Source: Pseudonocardia alaniniphila (GTDB lineage Bacteria > Actinomycetota > Actinomycetes > Mycobacteriales > Pseudonocardiaceae). From it: a stretch of 64,000 bases of DNA. This document shows positions 35,125 through 44,769 of this stretch, piece after piece. The stretch is from positions 172,721 through 236,720 of the forward strand of contig NZ_JAKXMK010000017.1 of NCBI RefSeq assembly GCF_022524485.1. The letters are read 5' to 3'. The notes beneath the pieces were generated by a model. That model did not search any database. It was not told the origin of the DNA and saw only the letters and a program-made list of their open reading frames with translations. Numbering within the stretch: position 1 is the first letter of the stretch; every line of letters starts with the position of its first letter. Made by a program: the position numbers and the translations under genes.

Positions 35125-36138
35125 GTGAACGAGCCCGCGAACGCAGCAGCCACTCCTGCGCGGTCCGGCGAGGGTGTGGCCGGCACGGGGATCCGGGCCC
35201 GCCGGTCCTGCCTCGCCGTGCCCGGCTCCAGCCAGAAGTTCATTGACAAGGCCCGCACACTGCCCGCCGACCAGGTGTTCCTCGACCTGGAGGACGCGTG
35301 TGCGCCCCTGGCCAAGCCGGAGGCCCGCAAGACCATCGTCGCGGCCCTCAACGAGGGCGGGTGGGGTGAGCGGCTGCGTGTGGTCCGGGTGAACGACTGG
35401 ACGACCGAATGGACCTACCGGGACGTCACGGAGGTCGTCGAGGGGGCGGGCGCCAACCTCGACGCCGTCATGCTGCCGAAGGTGCAGACGCCCCAGCAGA
35501 TCGTGGCGCTCGACATGCTGATCACCCAGATCGAGAAGACCATGGGCTACGAGGTCGGGCGGATCGGTATCGAGGCGCAGATCGAGAACGCGCTCGGCCT
35601 CACCAACGTCAACGCGATCGCCACGGCGTCGCCGCGGGTGGAGACGATCATCTTCGGCCCGGCCGACTTCATGGCGTCGATCAACATGAAGTCACTGGTG
35701 GTGGGGGAGCAGCCCCCGGGTTACGACGTGGGCGACGCCTACCACCACATCCTCATGAGTATCCTCATGGCTGCCAGGGCGCACGACAAGCAGGCGATCG
35801 ACGGCCCGTACCTGCAGATCAAGGACGTCGACGGGTTCCGCCGGGTGGCCGGGCGGTCCGCCGCGCTCGGGTTCGACGGCAAGTGGGTGCTGCACCCCGG
35901 CCAGATCGACGCGGCCAACGAGACCTACAGCCCACGGCAGGAGGACTACGACCACGCCGAGAACATCCTCGACGCCTACGACTGGTACACCTCGGAGGCG
36001 GGCGGGAAGCGGGGGGCCGCGATGATCGGCGACGAGATGATCGATGAGGCGTCCCGCAAGATGGCGCTCGTGATCTCCGGCAAGGGCCGCGCCGCCGGCA
36101 TGCAGCGCACCGACCGCTGGACCCCGCCGGAGTCCTGA
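35125..36138 (+). CDS. CitE-like CoA-ester lyase (HpcH/HpaI family)
   Basis: 337 residues from GTG 35125 behind AAGGAG. TIM-barrel lyase features: RRSCLAVPGSSQKFIDKA, FLDLEDACAP with the metal-binding acids, VMLPKVQTPQQI, GIEAQIENALGL and FGPADFMASI. Family members cleave malyl-, beta-methylmalyl- or citramalyl-CoA. In mycobacteria a similar lyase (Rv2498c) is next to an acyl-CoA dehydrogenase and a MaoC protein in leucine/itaconate breakdown. Here the dehydrogenase is adjacent and a MaoC gene is 14 kb away. Confidence 0.9.
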   Translation: MNEPANAAATPARSGEGVAGTGIRARRSCLAVPGSSQKFIDKARTLPADQVFLDLEDACAPLAKPEARKTIVAALNEGGWGERLRVVRVNDWTTEWTYRDVTEVVEGAGANLDAVMLPKVQTPQQIVALDMLITQIEKTMGYEVGRIGIEAQIENALGLTNVNAIATASPRVETIIFGPADFMASINMKSLVVGEQPPGYDVGDAYHHILMSILMAARAHDKQAIDGPYLQIKDVDGFRRVAGRSAALGFDGKWVLHPGQIDAANETYSPRQEDYDHAENILDAYDWYTSEAGGKRGAAMIGDEMIDEASRKMALVISGKGRAAGMQRTDRWTPPES

Positions 36139-36292
36139 CCAGGCCGGCCGTCCTCATCCGGACTCTGGTGAGGACGTTCACATCCCGACCATGTGCTCGG
36201 TATGTCATGCAGGGGGATACTTCTTCACCACCAGTCCAGCGCCGGGACGTCTGCATCCCCGGTGGCCCGAGACGCCTGCCAGGAGGAACGCC

Positions 36293-37486
36293 ATGGCCCG
36301 GCTCGCCCAGACCGCCGGTCTCACCGAGATCCAGCAGGAGATCCTGTCCACCGTCAGGACGTTCGTGGACAAGGAGATCATCCCGCACGCCACCGCTCTC
36401 GAGCACGACGACACCTACCCGCAGGACATCGTCGACGGGATGAAGGAGATGGGCCTGTTCGGGCTCACGATCCCGGAGGAGTTCGGCGGGCTCGGTGAGT
36501 CGTTGCTGACGTATGCGCTGGTGGTGGAGCAGATCGCCCGCGGGTGGATGAGCGTCTCCGGAGTGATCAACACCCACTTCATCGTGGCGCACATGATCAC
36601 CCATCACGGCACCGACGAGCAGAAGCAGCGTTACCTGCCCCGGATGGCCACGGGCGAGGTGCGCGGGTCGTTCTCGATGTCGGAGCCGGATCTGGGCTCC
36701 GACGTGGCGGCGATCAAGACCAAGGCCGTGGCCGACGGTGACGACTTCGTCATCGACGGCGCCAAGATGTGGCTCACCAACGGTGGCACGTCCAACCTCA
36801 CGGCCGTGCTCGTGCGCACCGACGAGGGCGCTGACCGCCCCCACCAGAACCTCACCTGCTTCCTCGTCGACAAGCCGGAGGGTTACGGCGAGGTCGCTCC
36901 CGGGCTCGTCGTGCCGGGCAAGATCGACAAGATGGGCTACAAGGGCGTGGACACCACAGAGCTGGTGTTCAAGGGCCACCGTGTGGCGGCCGGCCAGATC
37001 CTCGGTGGCAAACGCGGCGGCGGCTTCGCCCAGATGATGGACGGTGTCGAGGTCGGCCGGGTGAACGTCGCGGCCCGCGCGTGCGGCATCTCGATCCGTG
37101 CCTTCGAGCTCGCCGTGGAGTACGCGCAGCAGCGCAGCACCTTCGGCAAGCCGATCGCCGAGCACCAGGCCATCGCGTTCAAGCTGGCCGAGATGGCCAC
37201 GAAGGTCGAGGCCGCGCACCTGATGATGGTCAACGCGGCACGGCTCAAGGACTCCGGGGAGCGGTTCGACGTCGAATCCGGCATGGCCAAGCTGCTGGCC
37301 AGCGAGTACTGCGCGGAGGTCACGCAGGAGTCGTTCCGCATCCACGGCGGCTACGGGTACTCCAAGGAGTACGAGATCGAGCGGCTCATGCGGGAGGCGC
37401 CGTTCCTGCTGATCGGCGAGGGCACGTCGGAGATCCAGAAGACGATCATCAGCAGGGGGCTGCTGAAGGAGTACAAACTCCGCTGA
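36293..37486 (+). CDS. Acyl-CoA dehydrogenase
   Basis: 397 residues from ATG 36293 behind AGGAGGAA. FAD- and substrate-binding segments FSMSEPDLGSDVAAIKT and WLTNGGTSN, then QRSTFGKPIAEHQAI and the end motif HGGYGYSKEYEIER. The catalytic-base position is Glu in IGEGTSEIQK, as in short- and medium-chain enzymes. It oxidises an acyl-CoA with transfer to ETF. Proximity to the CoA lyase suggests a short branched or dicarboxylic acyl-CoA such as methylsuccinyl- or isovaleryl-CoA. Confidence 0.92.
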   Translation: MARLAQTAGLTEIQQEILSTVRTFVDKEIIPHATALEHDDTYPQDIVDGMKEMGLFGLTIPEEFGGLGESLLTYALVVEQIARGWMSVSGVINTHFIVAHMITHHGTDEQKQRYLPRMATGEVRGSFSMSEPDLGSDVAAIKTKAVADGDDFVIDGAKMWLTNGGTSNLTAVLVRTDEGADRPHQNLTCFLVDKPEGYGEVAPGLVVPGKIDKMGYKGVDTTELVFKGHRVAAGQILGGKRGGGFAQMMDGVEVGRVNVAARACGISIRAFELAVEYAQQRSTFGKPIAEHQAIAFKLAEMATKVEAAHLMMVNAARLKDSGERFDVESGMAKLLASEYCAEVTQESFRIHGGYGYSKEYEIERLMREAPFLLIGEGTSEIQKTIISRGLLKEYKLR

Positions 37487-37521
37487 TTCTGCAGTTGCGG
37501 CAGGGTCGGCGGAGACTTGAG

Positions 37522-37538
37522 GTGGTCGTCGAGACCAC
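37522..37538 (+). terminator. Short hairpin after the acyl-CoA dehydrogenase
   Basis: GTGGTC (37522-37527) and GACCAC (37533-37538) form a 6-bp stem with a five-base loop, 36 bases after the stop. There is no T-tract, so it is a weak candidate terminator only. Confidence 0.35.
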
Positions 37539-37677
37539 GTCGTGACACTCCAGGGCACCGGTAGCCCCGGTTTCGTGTGATCATCCGGGGAACGGGCACT
37601 TCGTCCCTGGTTCTGGCGTTGGCATGCTGTGGACCCATGACCGCCAGGAGTCCCGACATCGAGCTAGAGGAGGCCCC

Positions 37678-38196
37678 GTGACCACACCGTTCGGCGGCCC
37701 CGCGCGCACCGCGCCCGGCCTGCCCAATCTGCCGACCCCGCCCACCGGATGGCCGGTGGGTTCCTACGCCACGTACGAGGAGGCACAGCGGGCCGTCGAC
37801 CATCTCGCCGATGCGGACTTCCCTGTCCGGGACGTCACCATCGTCGGTGTCGACCTGATGCTCGTAGAGCGGGTGATCGGCCGTCTCACCTGGGGCCGCG
37901 TACTGGTCTCCGGCGCCGCGTCCGGTGCGTGGTTCGGTCTGTTCGTCGGCCTGCTGCTCAGCCTGTTCACCGCAGGCGGCTCGTCCTTCGGGCCGATCCT
38001 CGTGGGTCTGGCCAGCGGTATCGTGTTCGGCCTCGTCTTCGCGGCGGTCGGTTACGGCGCCTCGAAGGGACGCCGCGACTTCACCTCGGCCAGCCAGATG
38101 GTGGCCGGCCGGTACGACGTCCTGTGCCAGCCGCGCAACGCCGAGAAGGCCCGCGAACTCCTGGCCAAACTGGCGATGGGCACCAAGCCCGCCTGA
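37678..38196 (+). CDS. General-stress-type membrane protein (Rv1234-like)
   Basis: 172 residues from GTG 37678 behind GAGGAGG. The first ~75 residues hold a YflT/GSP17M-like domain (GSYATYEEAQRAVDHLADADFPVRD). Two membrane helices follow (about 83-106 and 111-131), then a basic TSASQMVAGRYDVL segment. The same protein precedes lpqY in mycobacteria (Rv1234-Rv1235). Function unknown; it may sense stress or membrane state. Confidence 0.85.
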   Translation: MTTPFGGPARTAPGLPNLPTPPTGWPVGSYATYEEAQRAVDHLADADFPVRDVTIVGVDLMLVERVIGRLTWGRVLVSGAASGAWFGLFVGLLLSLFTAGGSSFGPILVGLASGIVFGLVFAAVGYGASKGRRDFTSASQMVAGRYDVLCQPRNAEKARELLAKLAMGTKPA

Positions 38197-38366
38197 CCTC
38201 TGGCGGGCGCCAGAGCACTACATCTCGTTCCCGTCTCGGAGCGCATCCCCCGTTTGCGGGCTGCGCGTCACGCGCCTAGGTTCGGATCATCCGGTGCGCA
38301 GGGTGACCGGCATCACACGATGGGCGACGTGGCCGACCTCGACCGTCGGCCGGGACGGGAGCACGA

Positions 38367-39725
38367 ATGCGGGATCCGGTGCGTCCGGAGTCGCGACGAT
38401 CACGGCGCCGACCACTCATCGCCGGGGTCTGCGCTGTGCTGGCGGCAGCCGCGGTCGCGGGGTGCGGTTCGGGATCGACCGGCCCCCCTGTTCTGAACTT
38501 CTACGGTCCCGCCGACGGCGCCACGCAGTACAGCGAGGCGGCGCAGGACTGCACCGCCCAGTCCGGAGGCCGCTACTCCGTCGTCTACAACGGGCTCGCC
38601 AAGGGCGCTGACGACCAGCGACTCCAGCTCGCACGGCGCCTGGTCGCAGGCGACCCCGAGGTCGACATCGTCGGTATCGACGTCACCTGGACCGCGGAGT
38701 TCGCGGCGGCCGGGTGGATCGAGAAGCTCCCCGAGGACGTCGCCGCGCAGGTGCGCCAGGGCACGCTCGAGGGGCCCCTGCAGACGGCCACCTACCAGGG
38801 CGCACTGTGGGCCGCGCCGCTGAACACCAACACGCAGGTGCTCTGGTACCGCAAGGATCTCTCGCCCACACCGCCCGCCACCTGGGACGAGATGATCGCC
38901 GCCTCCGAGCGGCTCGCCCAGCAGGGCCTCCCGTCCTACATCGAGGTGCAGGCCGCCCAGTACGAAGGCCTCGTGGTCTGGTTCAACACGCTGCTGGCCA
39001 GTGCCGGGGGCCAGATCGTCGACGAAGGGGGCAACGTGCTGCTCGGCCAGGGCGACGCGGCGCAGAAGGCGTTGTCGATCATGCAGCGCGTGGCATCGGC
39101 GCCCGGCTCCGACCCGTCGCTGTCGGTCAACAAGGAGAACGACGGACGGCTGGCCATGGAGGCGGGCACGGCCGCCTTCCAGGTCAACTATCCGTTCGTC
39201 TATGCCTCCATCCACACCCCGCCACCCGACGGTGGGGGCGGCGGCACCTTCATCGACGCACAGGGCAAGCCCACCACCGCCGACACCGGCCGCCGTGTGG
39301 TCGACGAGTTCGCCTGGGCCCCCTACCCGAGTGTCGATCCCGGCCGGCCGGCCAAGCCCACGATCGGTGGCATCAACCTCGCCGCCAGCACCACCGGTGA
39401 GCACCCCGATCTGGCGTTCGAGGCCATCCAGTGCCTGCGCAACCGCGACAACCAGCTGCGCAACGCCGTGGACGGCGGGGTGCCCCCCACCCTCGCCGAC
39501 CTCTACACCGACCCCGCGTTCCAGGCCGAGTACCCCGCGTGGGAGGCGATCAAGAACTCGCTCGACAACGCGAGCGTCCGCCCGCTGACGCCGGGATACA
39601 CGAGCATCTCGATCGTGCTCTCGGACCTGCTCAACCCGCCCGCGGCGATCGACCCGGCCACCGCCGTGCCGGAGCTCGTCGACCAGGTCCGGGGCGCGGC
39701 CAACTCCGAAGGGCTGGTGCCATGA
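38367..39725 (+). CDS. lpqY: Trehalose-binding lipoprotein LpqY
   Basis: 452 residues. A basic Arg-rich N-terminus, hydrophobic helix and lipobox V-A-G-C with the lipidated Cys33, then a cluster B/D solute-binding protein with NTNTQVLWYRKDL and YEGLVVWFNTLLASAGGQ. As the substrate receptor of LpqY-SugABC it captures trehalose released during mycolate transfer or from outside. The stop overlaps sugA (ATGA). The order Rv1234-like, lpqY, sugA, sugB, sugC is the same as in mycobacteria. Confidence 0.92.
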   Translation: MRDPVRPESRRSRRRPLIAGVCAVLAAAAVAGCGSGSTGPPVLNFYGPADGATQYSEAAQDCTAQSGGRYSVVYNGLAKGADDQRLQLARRLVAGDPEVDIVGIDVTWTAEFAAAGWIEKLPEDVAAQVRQGTLEGPLQTATYQGALWAAPLNTNTQVLWYRKDLSPTPPATWDEMIAASERLAQQGLPSYIEVQAAQYEGLVVWFNTLLASAGGQIVDEGGNVLLGQGDAAQKALSIMQRVASAPGSDPSLSVNKENDGRLAMEAGTAAFQVNYPFVYASIHTPPPDGGGGGTFIDAQGKPTTADTGRRVVDEFAWAPYPSVDPGRPAKPTIGGINLAASTTGEHPDLAFEAIQCLRNRDNQLRNAVDGGVPPTLADLYTDPAFQAEYPAWEAIKNSLDNASVRPLTPGYTSISIVLSDLLNPPAAIDPATAVPELVDQVRGAANSEGLVP

Positions 39726-40684
39726 CCATCCAGAGTGGTGCTCTCGCGGCGGCCACCGAGCAGGAGACGCGCCGCCCGCAGAAACCCACCAAGGCGCAGC
39801 TGTCGGAGGGCAAGCGGGCGGAGCAGAATCTCGGGTTGCTGTTGTGCGCCCCCGCGGTGATCATCATCGTGCTGGTCGCCGCCTACCCGATCGGGTACGC
39901 GCTGTGGCTCTCGCTGCAGCGCTACGACCTGCGGTTCCCCGCCGAGCAGGCCTTCGTGGGGCTGGCCAACTATGTCACCGTCCTCACGTCCGGCTACTGG
40001 TGGCAGGCGTTCGGCGTCACCATGCTGATCACGGTGGTCTCGGTGGCGATCGAGTTCGTGCTGGGGCTCGCGCTCGCGCTGATCATGCACCGCACGCTCG
40101 TGGCCCGTGGCCTCGTGCGCACGGTCGTCCTGATCCCGTACGGGATCGTCACGGTGGTGGCGGCGTTCAGCTGGCAGTTCGCCTGGACGCCGGACAAGGG
40201 CTACCTGGCGGCCCTGCTGCCGGGCGGCAGCGCACCGCTCACCGAGTTCGGGTCGGCGCTGGCGATCGTGATCCTCGCCGAGGTCTGGAAGACCACCCCG
40301 TTCATGGCGCTGTTGCTGCTCGCAGGCCTGGCGCTCGTGCCCGACGACCTGCTCAAGGCCGCTCAGGTGGACGGCGCAGGCCCGTGGCAGCGGCTGACGC
40401 AGATCATCCTGCCGATGATGAAGCCCGCGATCCTCGTGGCGTTGCTCTTCCGCACCCTCGACGCGTTCCGGGTGTTCGACAACATCTACATCCTCACCCA
40501 GGGCTCGAACGGCACCGGATCGGTGTCGATGCTCGGCTACGACAACCTGTTCAAGGCCTTCAACCTCGGCATCGGATCGGCGATCAGCGTGCTGATCTTC
40601 ATCTGTGTCGCTCTGATCGCCCTTTTGTTCATCAAGCTCTTCGGCGCCGCGGCGCCGGGCTCCGAGCCCAGCGGGAGGCGATAG
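39722..40684 (+). CDS. sugA: Trehalose ABC transporter permease SugA
   Basis: 320 residues from ATG 39722, overlapping lpqY. Six membrane helices with a basic cytoplasmic N-terminus (KPTKAQLSEGKRAEQ). The EAA loop that docks on the ATPase is LKAAQVDGAGPWQRLTQIILP. It forms the MalF-like half of the channel with SugB. Confidence 0.93.
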   Translation: MTIQSGALAAATEQETRRPQKPTKAQLSEGKRAEQNLGLLLCAPAVIIIVLVAAYPIGYALWLSLQRYDLRFPAEQAFVGLANYVTVLTSGYWWQAFGVTMLITVVSVAIEFVLGLALALIMHRTLVARGLVRTVVLIPYGIVTVVAAFSWQFAWTPDKGYLAALLPGGSAPLTEFGSALAIVILAEVWKTTPFMALLLLAGLALVPDDLLKAAQVDGAGPWQRLTQIILPMMKPAILVALLFRTLDAFRVFDNIYILTQGSNGTGSVSMLGYDNLFKAFNLGIGSAISVLIFICVALIALLFIKLFGAAAPGSEPSGRR

Positions 40685-40686
40685 AG

Positions 40687-41529
40687 ATGGCCACCACGAC
40701 GACGGGCGATCCGCGCGCGAGGGTCTGGTGGGGGATCGCGGGTTTCGTGGTCGTGCTGTACGCGCTGATCCCGGTGCTGTGGATCCTGAGCCTCTCGTTC
40801 AAGACCACCGACACGATCACCGACGGCAACTTCATCCCGCGCAGCTGGACGCTGGACAACTACGCGCAGATCTTCTCGCTCGACATCTTCACCAGGGCGC
40901 TGGTGAACTCGATCGGCATCTCGATCATCGCCACGGTGCTCGCCGTGGTGATCGGCACGATGGCGGCCTATGCCATCGCCCGACTCGACTTCCCCGGCAA
41001 GAAGGTGCTGGTCGGAGTGTCGCTGCTGATCGCGATGTTCCCGCAGATCTCGCTGGTCTCACCGCTGTTCGACATCGAGCGTGCGGTGGGGCTCTTCGAC
41101 ACCTGGCCCGGACTGATCCTGCCCTACATCACGTTCGCGCTGCCGCTCGCGATCTACACGCTCTCGGCGTTCTTCCGCGAGATCCCGTGGGAGCTCGAGA
41201 AGGCCGCCAAGATGGACGGTGCCACTCCGCTTCAGGCGTTTCGCTCGGTGATCGTCCCGCTGGCCGCGCCGGGCGTGTTCACCACGGCGATCCTGGTGTT
41301 CATCTTCTGCTGGAACGACTTCCTCTTCGCGATCTCGCTGACCTCGACGCTGCGGTCCCAGACCGCCACCGTGGCGATCGCCAACTTCACCGGTGCCTCG
41401 CAGTTCGCCGAGCCGACGGGGTCGATCGCGGCTGCGGCGGTGCTGCTCACCATTCCGATCATCATCTTCGTCCTGTTGTTCCAGCGGCGCATCGTCGCCG
41501 GCCTGACCTCCGGCGCAGTGAAGGGCTGA
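40687..41529 (+). CDS. sugB: Trehalose ABC transporter permease SugB
   Basis: 280 residues, starting two bases after the sugA stop. Six membrane helices and the MalG-like EAA loop in LEKAAKMDGATPLQAFRSVIVP. It pairs with SugA. A GATAGAG purine tract overlaps the sugA stop and serves as ribosome site. Confidence 0.93.
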   Translation: MATTTTGDPRARVWWGIAGFVVVLYALIPVLWILSLSFKTTDTITDGNFIPRSWTLDNYAQIFSLDIFTRALVNSIGISIIATVLAVVIGTMAAYAIARLDFPGKKVLVGVSLLIAMFPQISLVSPLFDIERAVGLFDTWPGLILPYITFALPLAIYTLSAFFREIPWELEKAAKMDGATPLQAFRSVIVPLAAPGVFTTAILVFIFCWNDFLFAISLTSTLRSQTATVAIANFTGASQFAEPTGSIAAAAVLLTIPIIIFVLLFQRRIVAGLTSGAVKG

Positions 41530-41535
41530 GATCTC

Positions 41536-42792
41536 GTGGCTGACATCGTTCTGGACCACATCACCAAGCGCTATCCCGACGGCACCGTCGCCGCGGACGA
41601 CATCAACATCGAGATCGCCGACGGCGAGTTCATCATCCTGGTCGGGCCGTCCGGCTGCGGGAAGTCCACGGCGCTCAACATGATCGCCGGGCTGGAGGAC
41701 ATCAGCGAGGGCGAACTGCGGATCGGCGGCGAGCGCATGAACGAGCGTGCGCCCAAGGATCGCGACATCGCGATGGTCTTCCAGTCCTACGCGCTCTACC
41801 CGCACATGACCGTGCGCGAGAACATGGGCTTCCCGCTCAAGATCGCCAAGGTGGACAAGGCCGAGATCAACCGCAAGGTCGAGGAGGCAGCGAAGATCCT
41901 CGACCTCACCCAGCACCTCGACCGCAAGCCCGCCAACATGTCCGGCGGTCAGCGCCAGCGCGTGGCGATGGGTCGCGCCATCGTGCGCAACCCCAAGGCG
42001 TTCCTCATGGACGAGCCACTGTCCAATCTCGACGCCAAGCTGCGCGTGCAGATGCGCACGATGGTCTCCAAGCTCCAGCAGCGGCTGGAGACCACCACCG
42101 TGTACGTCACGCACGACCAGACCGAGGCCATGACGCTCGGCGACCGCATCGTCGTGATGCGCGGTGGGATCGTGCAGCAGGTCGGGTCACCGCAGACGCT
42201 CTACGACACGCCGGCCAACCTGTTCGTCGCGGGCTTCATCGGCTCGCCTGCCATGAACTTCCTGCCCGCGAAGCTGGAGGAGGGGTCGTTCCGCACCGCG
42301 CTGGGCGACTTCGTCCTCAGCGACGAGTTGCGCCGCACCCTCGAGGACGCCGGCTCGGCGCGCGAGGTGATCGTCGGTATCCGGCCCGAGCACTTCGAGG
42401 ACGCGTCGCTGGTCGAGGACCACCAGCGCGCCCGCGGGTCGGTATTCACCGCCCAGGTCGACGTGCTGGAGTCCATGGGCTCGGACAAGTTCGCCTACTT
42501 CAGCATCGAGGGCGAGCAGGCGATGTCCGACGACCTCGCCGACCTCGCCGCCGATGCCGGCACCGCCGACGTGCCCGGCGGCGACACCGGCACGCTGGTC
42601 ACCCGCCTGGCGGCCACGTCCGGCGTCCGTGAGGGCGAGCGGGCCGAGGTGTGGGTGGACACGGCCAAGATCCAGGTCTTCGACCCGTCCAGCGGGAAGA
42701 ACCTGACCTCGGGCACGGGCACGGGCACGGCGCAGCCGGCGGCGAGCACGGCCGCTGCCGAGAGCACGGTCGCCTCCGACGCCGGGAGCTGA
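41536..42792 (+). CDS. sugC: Trehalose ABC transporter ATPase SugC
   Basis: 418 residues from GTG 41536. Walker A GPSGCGKST (37-45), Q-loop FQSYALYP, signature MSGGQRQ (135-141), Walker B FLMDE (156-160), D-loop and switch His193. The C-terminal MalK-type regulatory OB domain contains an acidic insertion near residues 335-355. The last 25 residues are a low-complexity Gly/Thr/Ala/Ser tail, coded partly by a GGCACG repeat. It powers LpqY-SugABC import. Confidence 0.94.
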   Translation: MADIVLDHITKRYPDGTVAADDINIEIADGEFIILVGPSGCGKSTALNMIAGLEDISEGELRIGGERMNERAPKDRDIAMVFQSYALYPHMTVRENMGFPLKIAKVDKAEINRKVEEAAKILDLTQHLDRKPANMSGGQRQRVAMGRAIVRNPKAFLMDEPLSNLDAKLRVQMRTMVSKLQQRLETTTVYVTHDQTEAMTLGDRIVVMRGGIVQQVGSPQTLYDTPANLFVAGFIGSPAMNFLPAKLEEGSFRTALGDFVLSDELRRTLEDAGSAREVIVGIRPEHFEDASLVEDHQRARGSVFTAQVDVLESMGSDKFAYFSIEGEQAMSDDLADLAADAGTADVPGGDTGTLVTRLAATSGVREGERAEVWVDTAKIQVFDPSSGKNLTSGTGTGTAQPAASTAAAESTVASDAGS

Positions 42793-42822
42793 GGCCGCCA
42801 CACGGCGGAGCGGCCGGCCCGG

Positions 42823-43665
42823 TCACTTGCCCGGGTCGGCCCGCAGCCGGTCGACCACGTCGTCGTCCCAGCGGTGCGTGCGCATCAGGCGGTAGCGCTG
42901 GCACGCCAGGTGCAGATACGCCTCAGCCTCCGTGCGGTCGCCGATGAGGTCGGCCTGCCCGAGCATCCGCACGACCGGGCGGTACTCCTCGGCGTACCAG
43001 CGGCGGGCCACGGTCTCGCGGTCGAGGTAGCGGGCCTCCTGCTGCATCAGCCGGAAGCCCCACGCCTCGACGGTCTCGCTGAGCTCGGCGTACGACCACG
43101 CGTCCGTGACGAGGATCGTGCAGAGCGCAGCGCCCGGCAGGGGAACCCGATCGAGGAAGACGCGGCGGAGGTCCTTCGTGATCAGATCACCGCGCCGCGA
43201 GATCCCGGTCGCGTCGATCGTGGTGGTCACCTCCGTGACGAACGCGTCGATCGACCGCAGTCCCAGCGCGTGCGCCACCGAGACGCGGTGGTGGCCGTCG
43301 CGCACGAAGTACAGCTCGCCCACCTTGTAGGCGTCGATCGGCGGGATCGCCTCGCCGCGCCGCTGCGCCCGTGCCAGCCGCTCCCATCGCTCCCGGGTGC
43401 GCTGCGACCGTGGCCGGAACAAGCGATCGAAGTCACGCGTCCTGTCGACGCTGCCGACGATCGCGTCCAGGGGCACGACCTGCAGACCGATTCGGCGTTC
43501 GCCGGTGCGGCCCAACGCCGCCACGACCTCGTCGAAGGGCAGGATCTCGTTGACGTCGTCCGGCTCGCGCCGCAGCCATGCCGCGAGCCGGGAGAGCACC
43601 TGCCTCCGGCGGACCCGCAGGAAGTCGTTCTCGGCGTCGGCGGTGGGGAAGCCGGTGGCGGGCAT
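42823..43665 (-). CDS. ParB/Srx-fold nuclease-like protein
   Basis: 280 residues from ATG 43665 behind GAGGAGG. The N-terminal half includes VVPLDAIVGSVDRTRDFDRLF and IPPIDAYKVGELYFVRDGHHRVSVAHALG. The DGHHR segment corresponds to the ParB/sulfiredoxin nucleotide-binding signature (GxxRxxA). The C-terminal half is helical and of unknown type. It is not a chromosomal ParB (no KorB/HTH part visible). It may be a CTP- or ATP-dependent enzyme of unknown role. Confidence 0.75.
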   Translation of the reverse strand: MPATGFPTADAENDFLRVRRRQVLSRLAAWLRREPDDVNEILPFDEVVAALGRTGERRIGLQVVPLDAIVGSVDRTRDFDRLFRPRSQRTRERWERLARAQRRGEAIPPIDAYKVGELYFVRDGHHRVSVAHALGLRSIDAFVTEVTTTIDATGISRRGDLITKDLRRVFLDRVPLPGAALCTILVTDAWSYAELSETVEAWGFRLMQQEARYLDRETVARRWYAEEYRPVVRMLGQADLIGDRTEAEAYLHLACQRYRLMRTHRWDDDVVDRLRADPGK

Positions 43666-43755
43666 GCACGCCTCCTCACGCGGGGGTCGCTGCCGGAGCG
43701 CGGACCACGCCGGCAGCGTACGGGTCGTGGCCACGGTGGGGCCGTATGCACGAAG

Positions 43756-44601
43756 ATGCTGAGTGTGTCCTCCTCGTCGAAGCCGAGTCCCGTAGAGCGC
43801 GGAGGTGTACCGCGCTCGTTCGACGCCCATGCCCGGTCCTACGACAAGCTCGTCGCCGCCAACCGCGGCTACCACGAGCACCTGCGGATGTCGGTGAGAC
43901 GGATGGGAATTCCCAATCAAGGAGCCGGGCTGCGGCTGCTCGACCTGGGCTGCGGCACCGGCGCATCCACGGCGGCGCTTCTCGAGGGGGCACCGGAGGC
44001 CCAGATCACCGCCGTGGACGCGTCGGCCGAGATGCTCGCGCAGGCCCGCGCGAAGACCTGGCCGTCCAATGTGGAGTTCGTGCACGGCAACGTCGAGAAC
44101 CTGGCGATGACCGGGATCATCGGGCCCTACGACGGCATCCTGGCGGCCTACCTGGTGCGCAACCTCGTGCACCGCGACGCCGCATTGCGCCAGTTCTACC
44201 GCCTGCTCCGACCGGGCGCGCCGATCGCCGTGCACGAGTACTCGGTGCGCGACTCGCTGCGCAGCCGTGCGGTCTGGACCGCGGTCTGCTGGGGCGTGAT
44301 CATCCCGATGGGGAAGATCCGCGCGGGCTCCGCCGACCTGTACCGGTACCTGTGGCGCAGCGTCATGCAGTTCGACAGCGTGCCGGCTCTCTGCCAGCGG
44401 CTGGCCGCGGCCGGTTTCGAGGACCTGCGGGTGCAGACCGTGCCGGGCTGGCAGCAGCACATCGTGTACACGTTCCTCGGACGGCGACCCGCCGTCGACG
44501 ACACGGCGATCGACGATGCCCCCGCCGCCCCATCGATCGATCCGGACGCCGCCACGCCGCCCGCAGGCATCGAGGCGACGCCGCCGGCGACGGGCGCCTG
44601 A
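43756..44601 (+). CDS. UbiE-type SAM methyltransferase
   Basis: 281 residues from ATG 43756. SAM motif LLDLGCGTGASTAALLEG with the acidic post-motif VDASAEMLAQAR; the HARSYDKLVAANRGYH entry helix is like UbiE/MenG. The last ~45 residues are an Ala/Pro/Asp-rich tail. It could methylate a quinone, carotenoid or lipid. A DUF5914 Rieske gene, which I associate with actinobacterial carotenoid clusters, lies 3 kb downstream and makes a pigment role possible. Confidence 0.82.
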   Translation: MLSVSSSSKPSPVERGGVPRSFDAHARSYDKLVAANRGYHEHLRMSVRRMGIPNQGAGLRLLDLGCGTGASTAALLEGAPEAQITAVDASAEMLAQARAKTWPSNVEFVHGNVENLAMTGIIGPYDGILAAYLVRNLVHRDAALRQFYRLLRPGAPIAVHEYSVRDSLRSRAVWTAVCWGVIIPMGKIRAGSADLYRYLWRSVMQFDSVPALCQRLAAAGFEDLRVQTVPGWQQHIVYTFLGRRPAVDDTAIDDAPAAPSIDPDAATPPAGIEATPPATGA

Positions 44602-44651
44602 GGCCGAAATCGGCGTGCCTCCTGCGGATCGGCATCACTAGCGTGGGGGCC

Positions 44652-44769
44652 GTGCATCGCATGTTCCCGATCACCCCGCCGCCCCGCTCCTAGCGGGGCC
44701 GCCTCCGCACTCGCCCCGCCGGGGCGACGTGCGCTCCACGGTCGTCCGGCCACCGGCGCCTCGCGCCGG
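44652..44769 (+). promoter_or_regulatory. Leader peptide and hairpins upstream of EamA exporter
   Basis: A short frame GTG 44652 to TAG 44693 encodes VHRMFPITPPPRS with three consecutive prolines just before the end. Its stop lies inside a 7-bp hairpin, GCCCCGC-TCCTA-GCGGGGC. Two more follow: CGCCCC-GCC-GGGGCG (44712-44726) and CCGGCGC-CTC-GCGCCGG (44753-44769). The exporter starts at 44838. A polyproline stall next to overlapping hairpins is the layout of translation-dependent attenuators. No U-tract was found, so the mechanism is uncertain. Confidence 0.5.

Noticed and set aside
42795..42808. Terminator hairpin between sugC and the ParB-like gene
   Set aside because: CCGCC-ACAC-GGCGG has only a 5-bp stem and no T-tract; such hairpins are expected by chance at this GC content.
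42823..43665. Chromosome partition gene parB
   Set aside because: The protein has the nucleotide-binding signature but lacks the HTH and C-terminal dimer domain of ParB, and no parA or parS sites accompany it.
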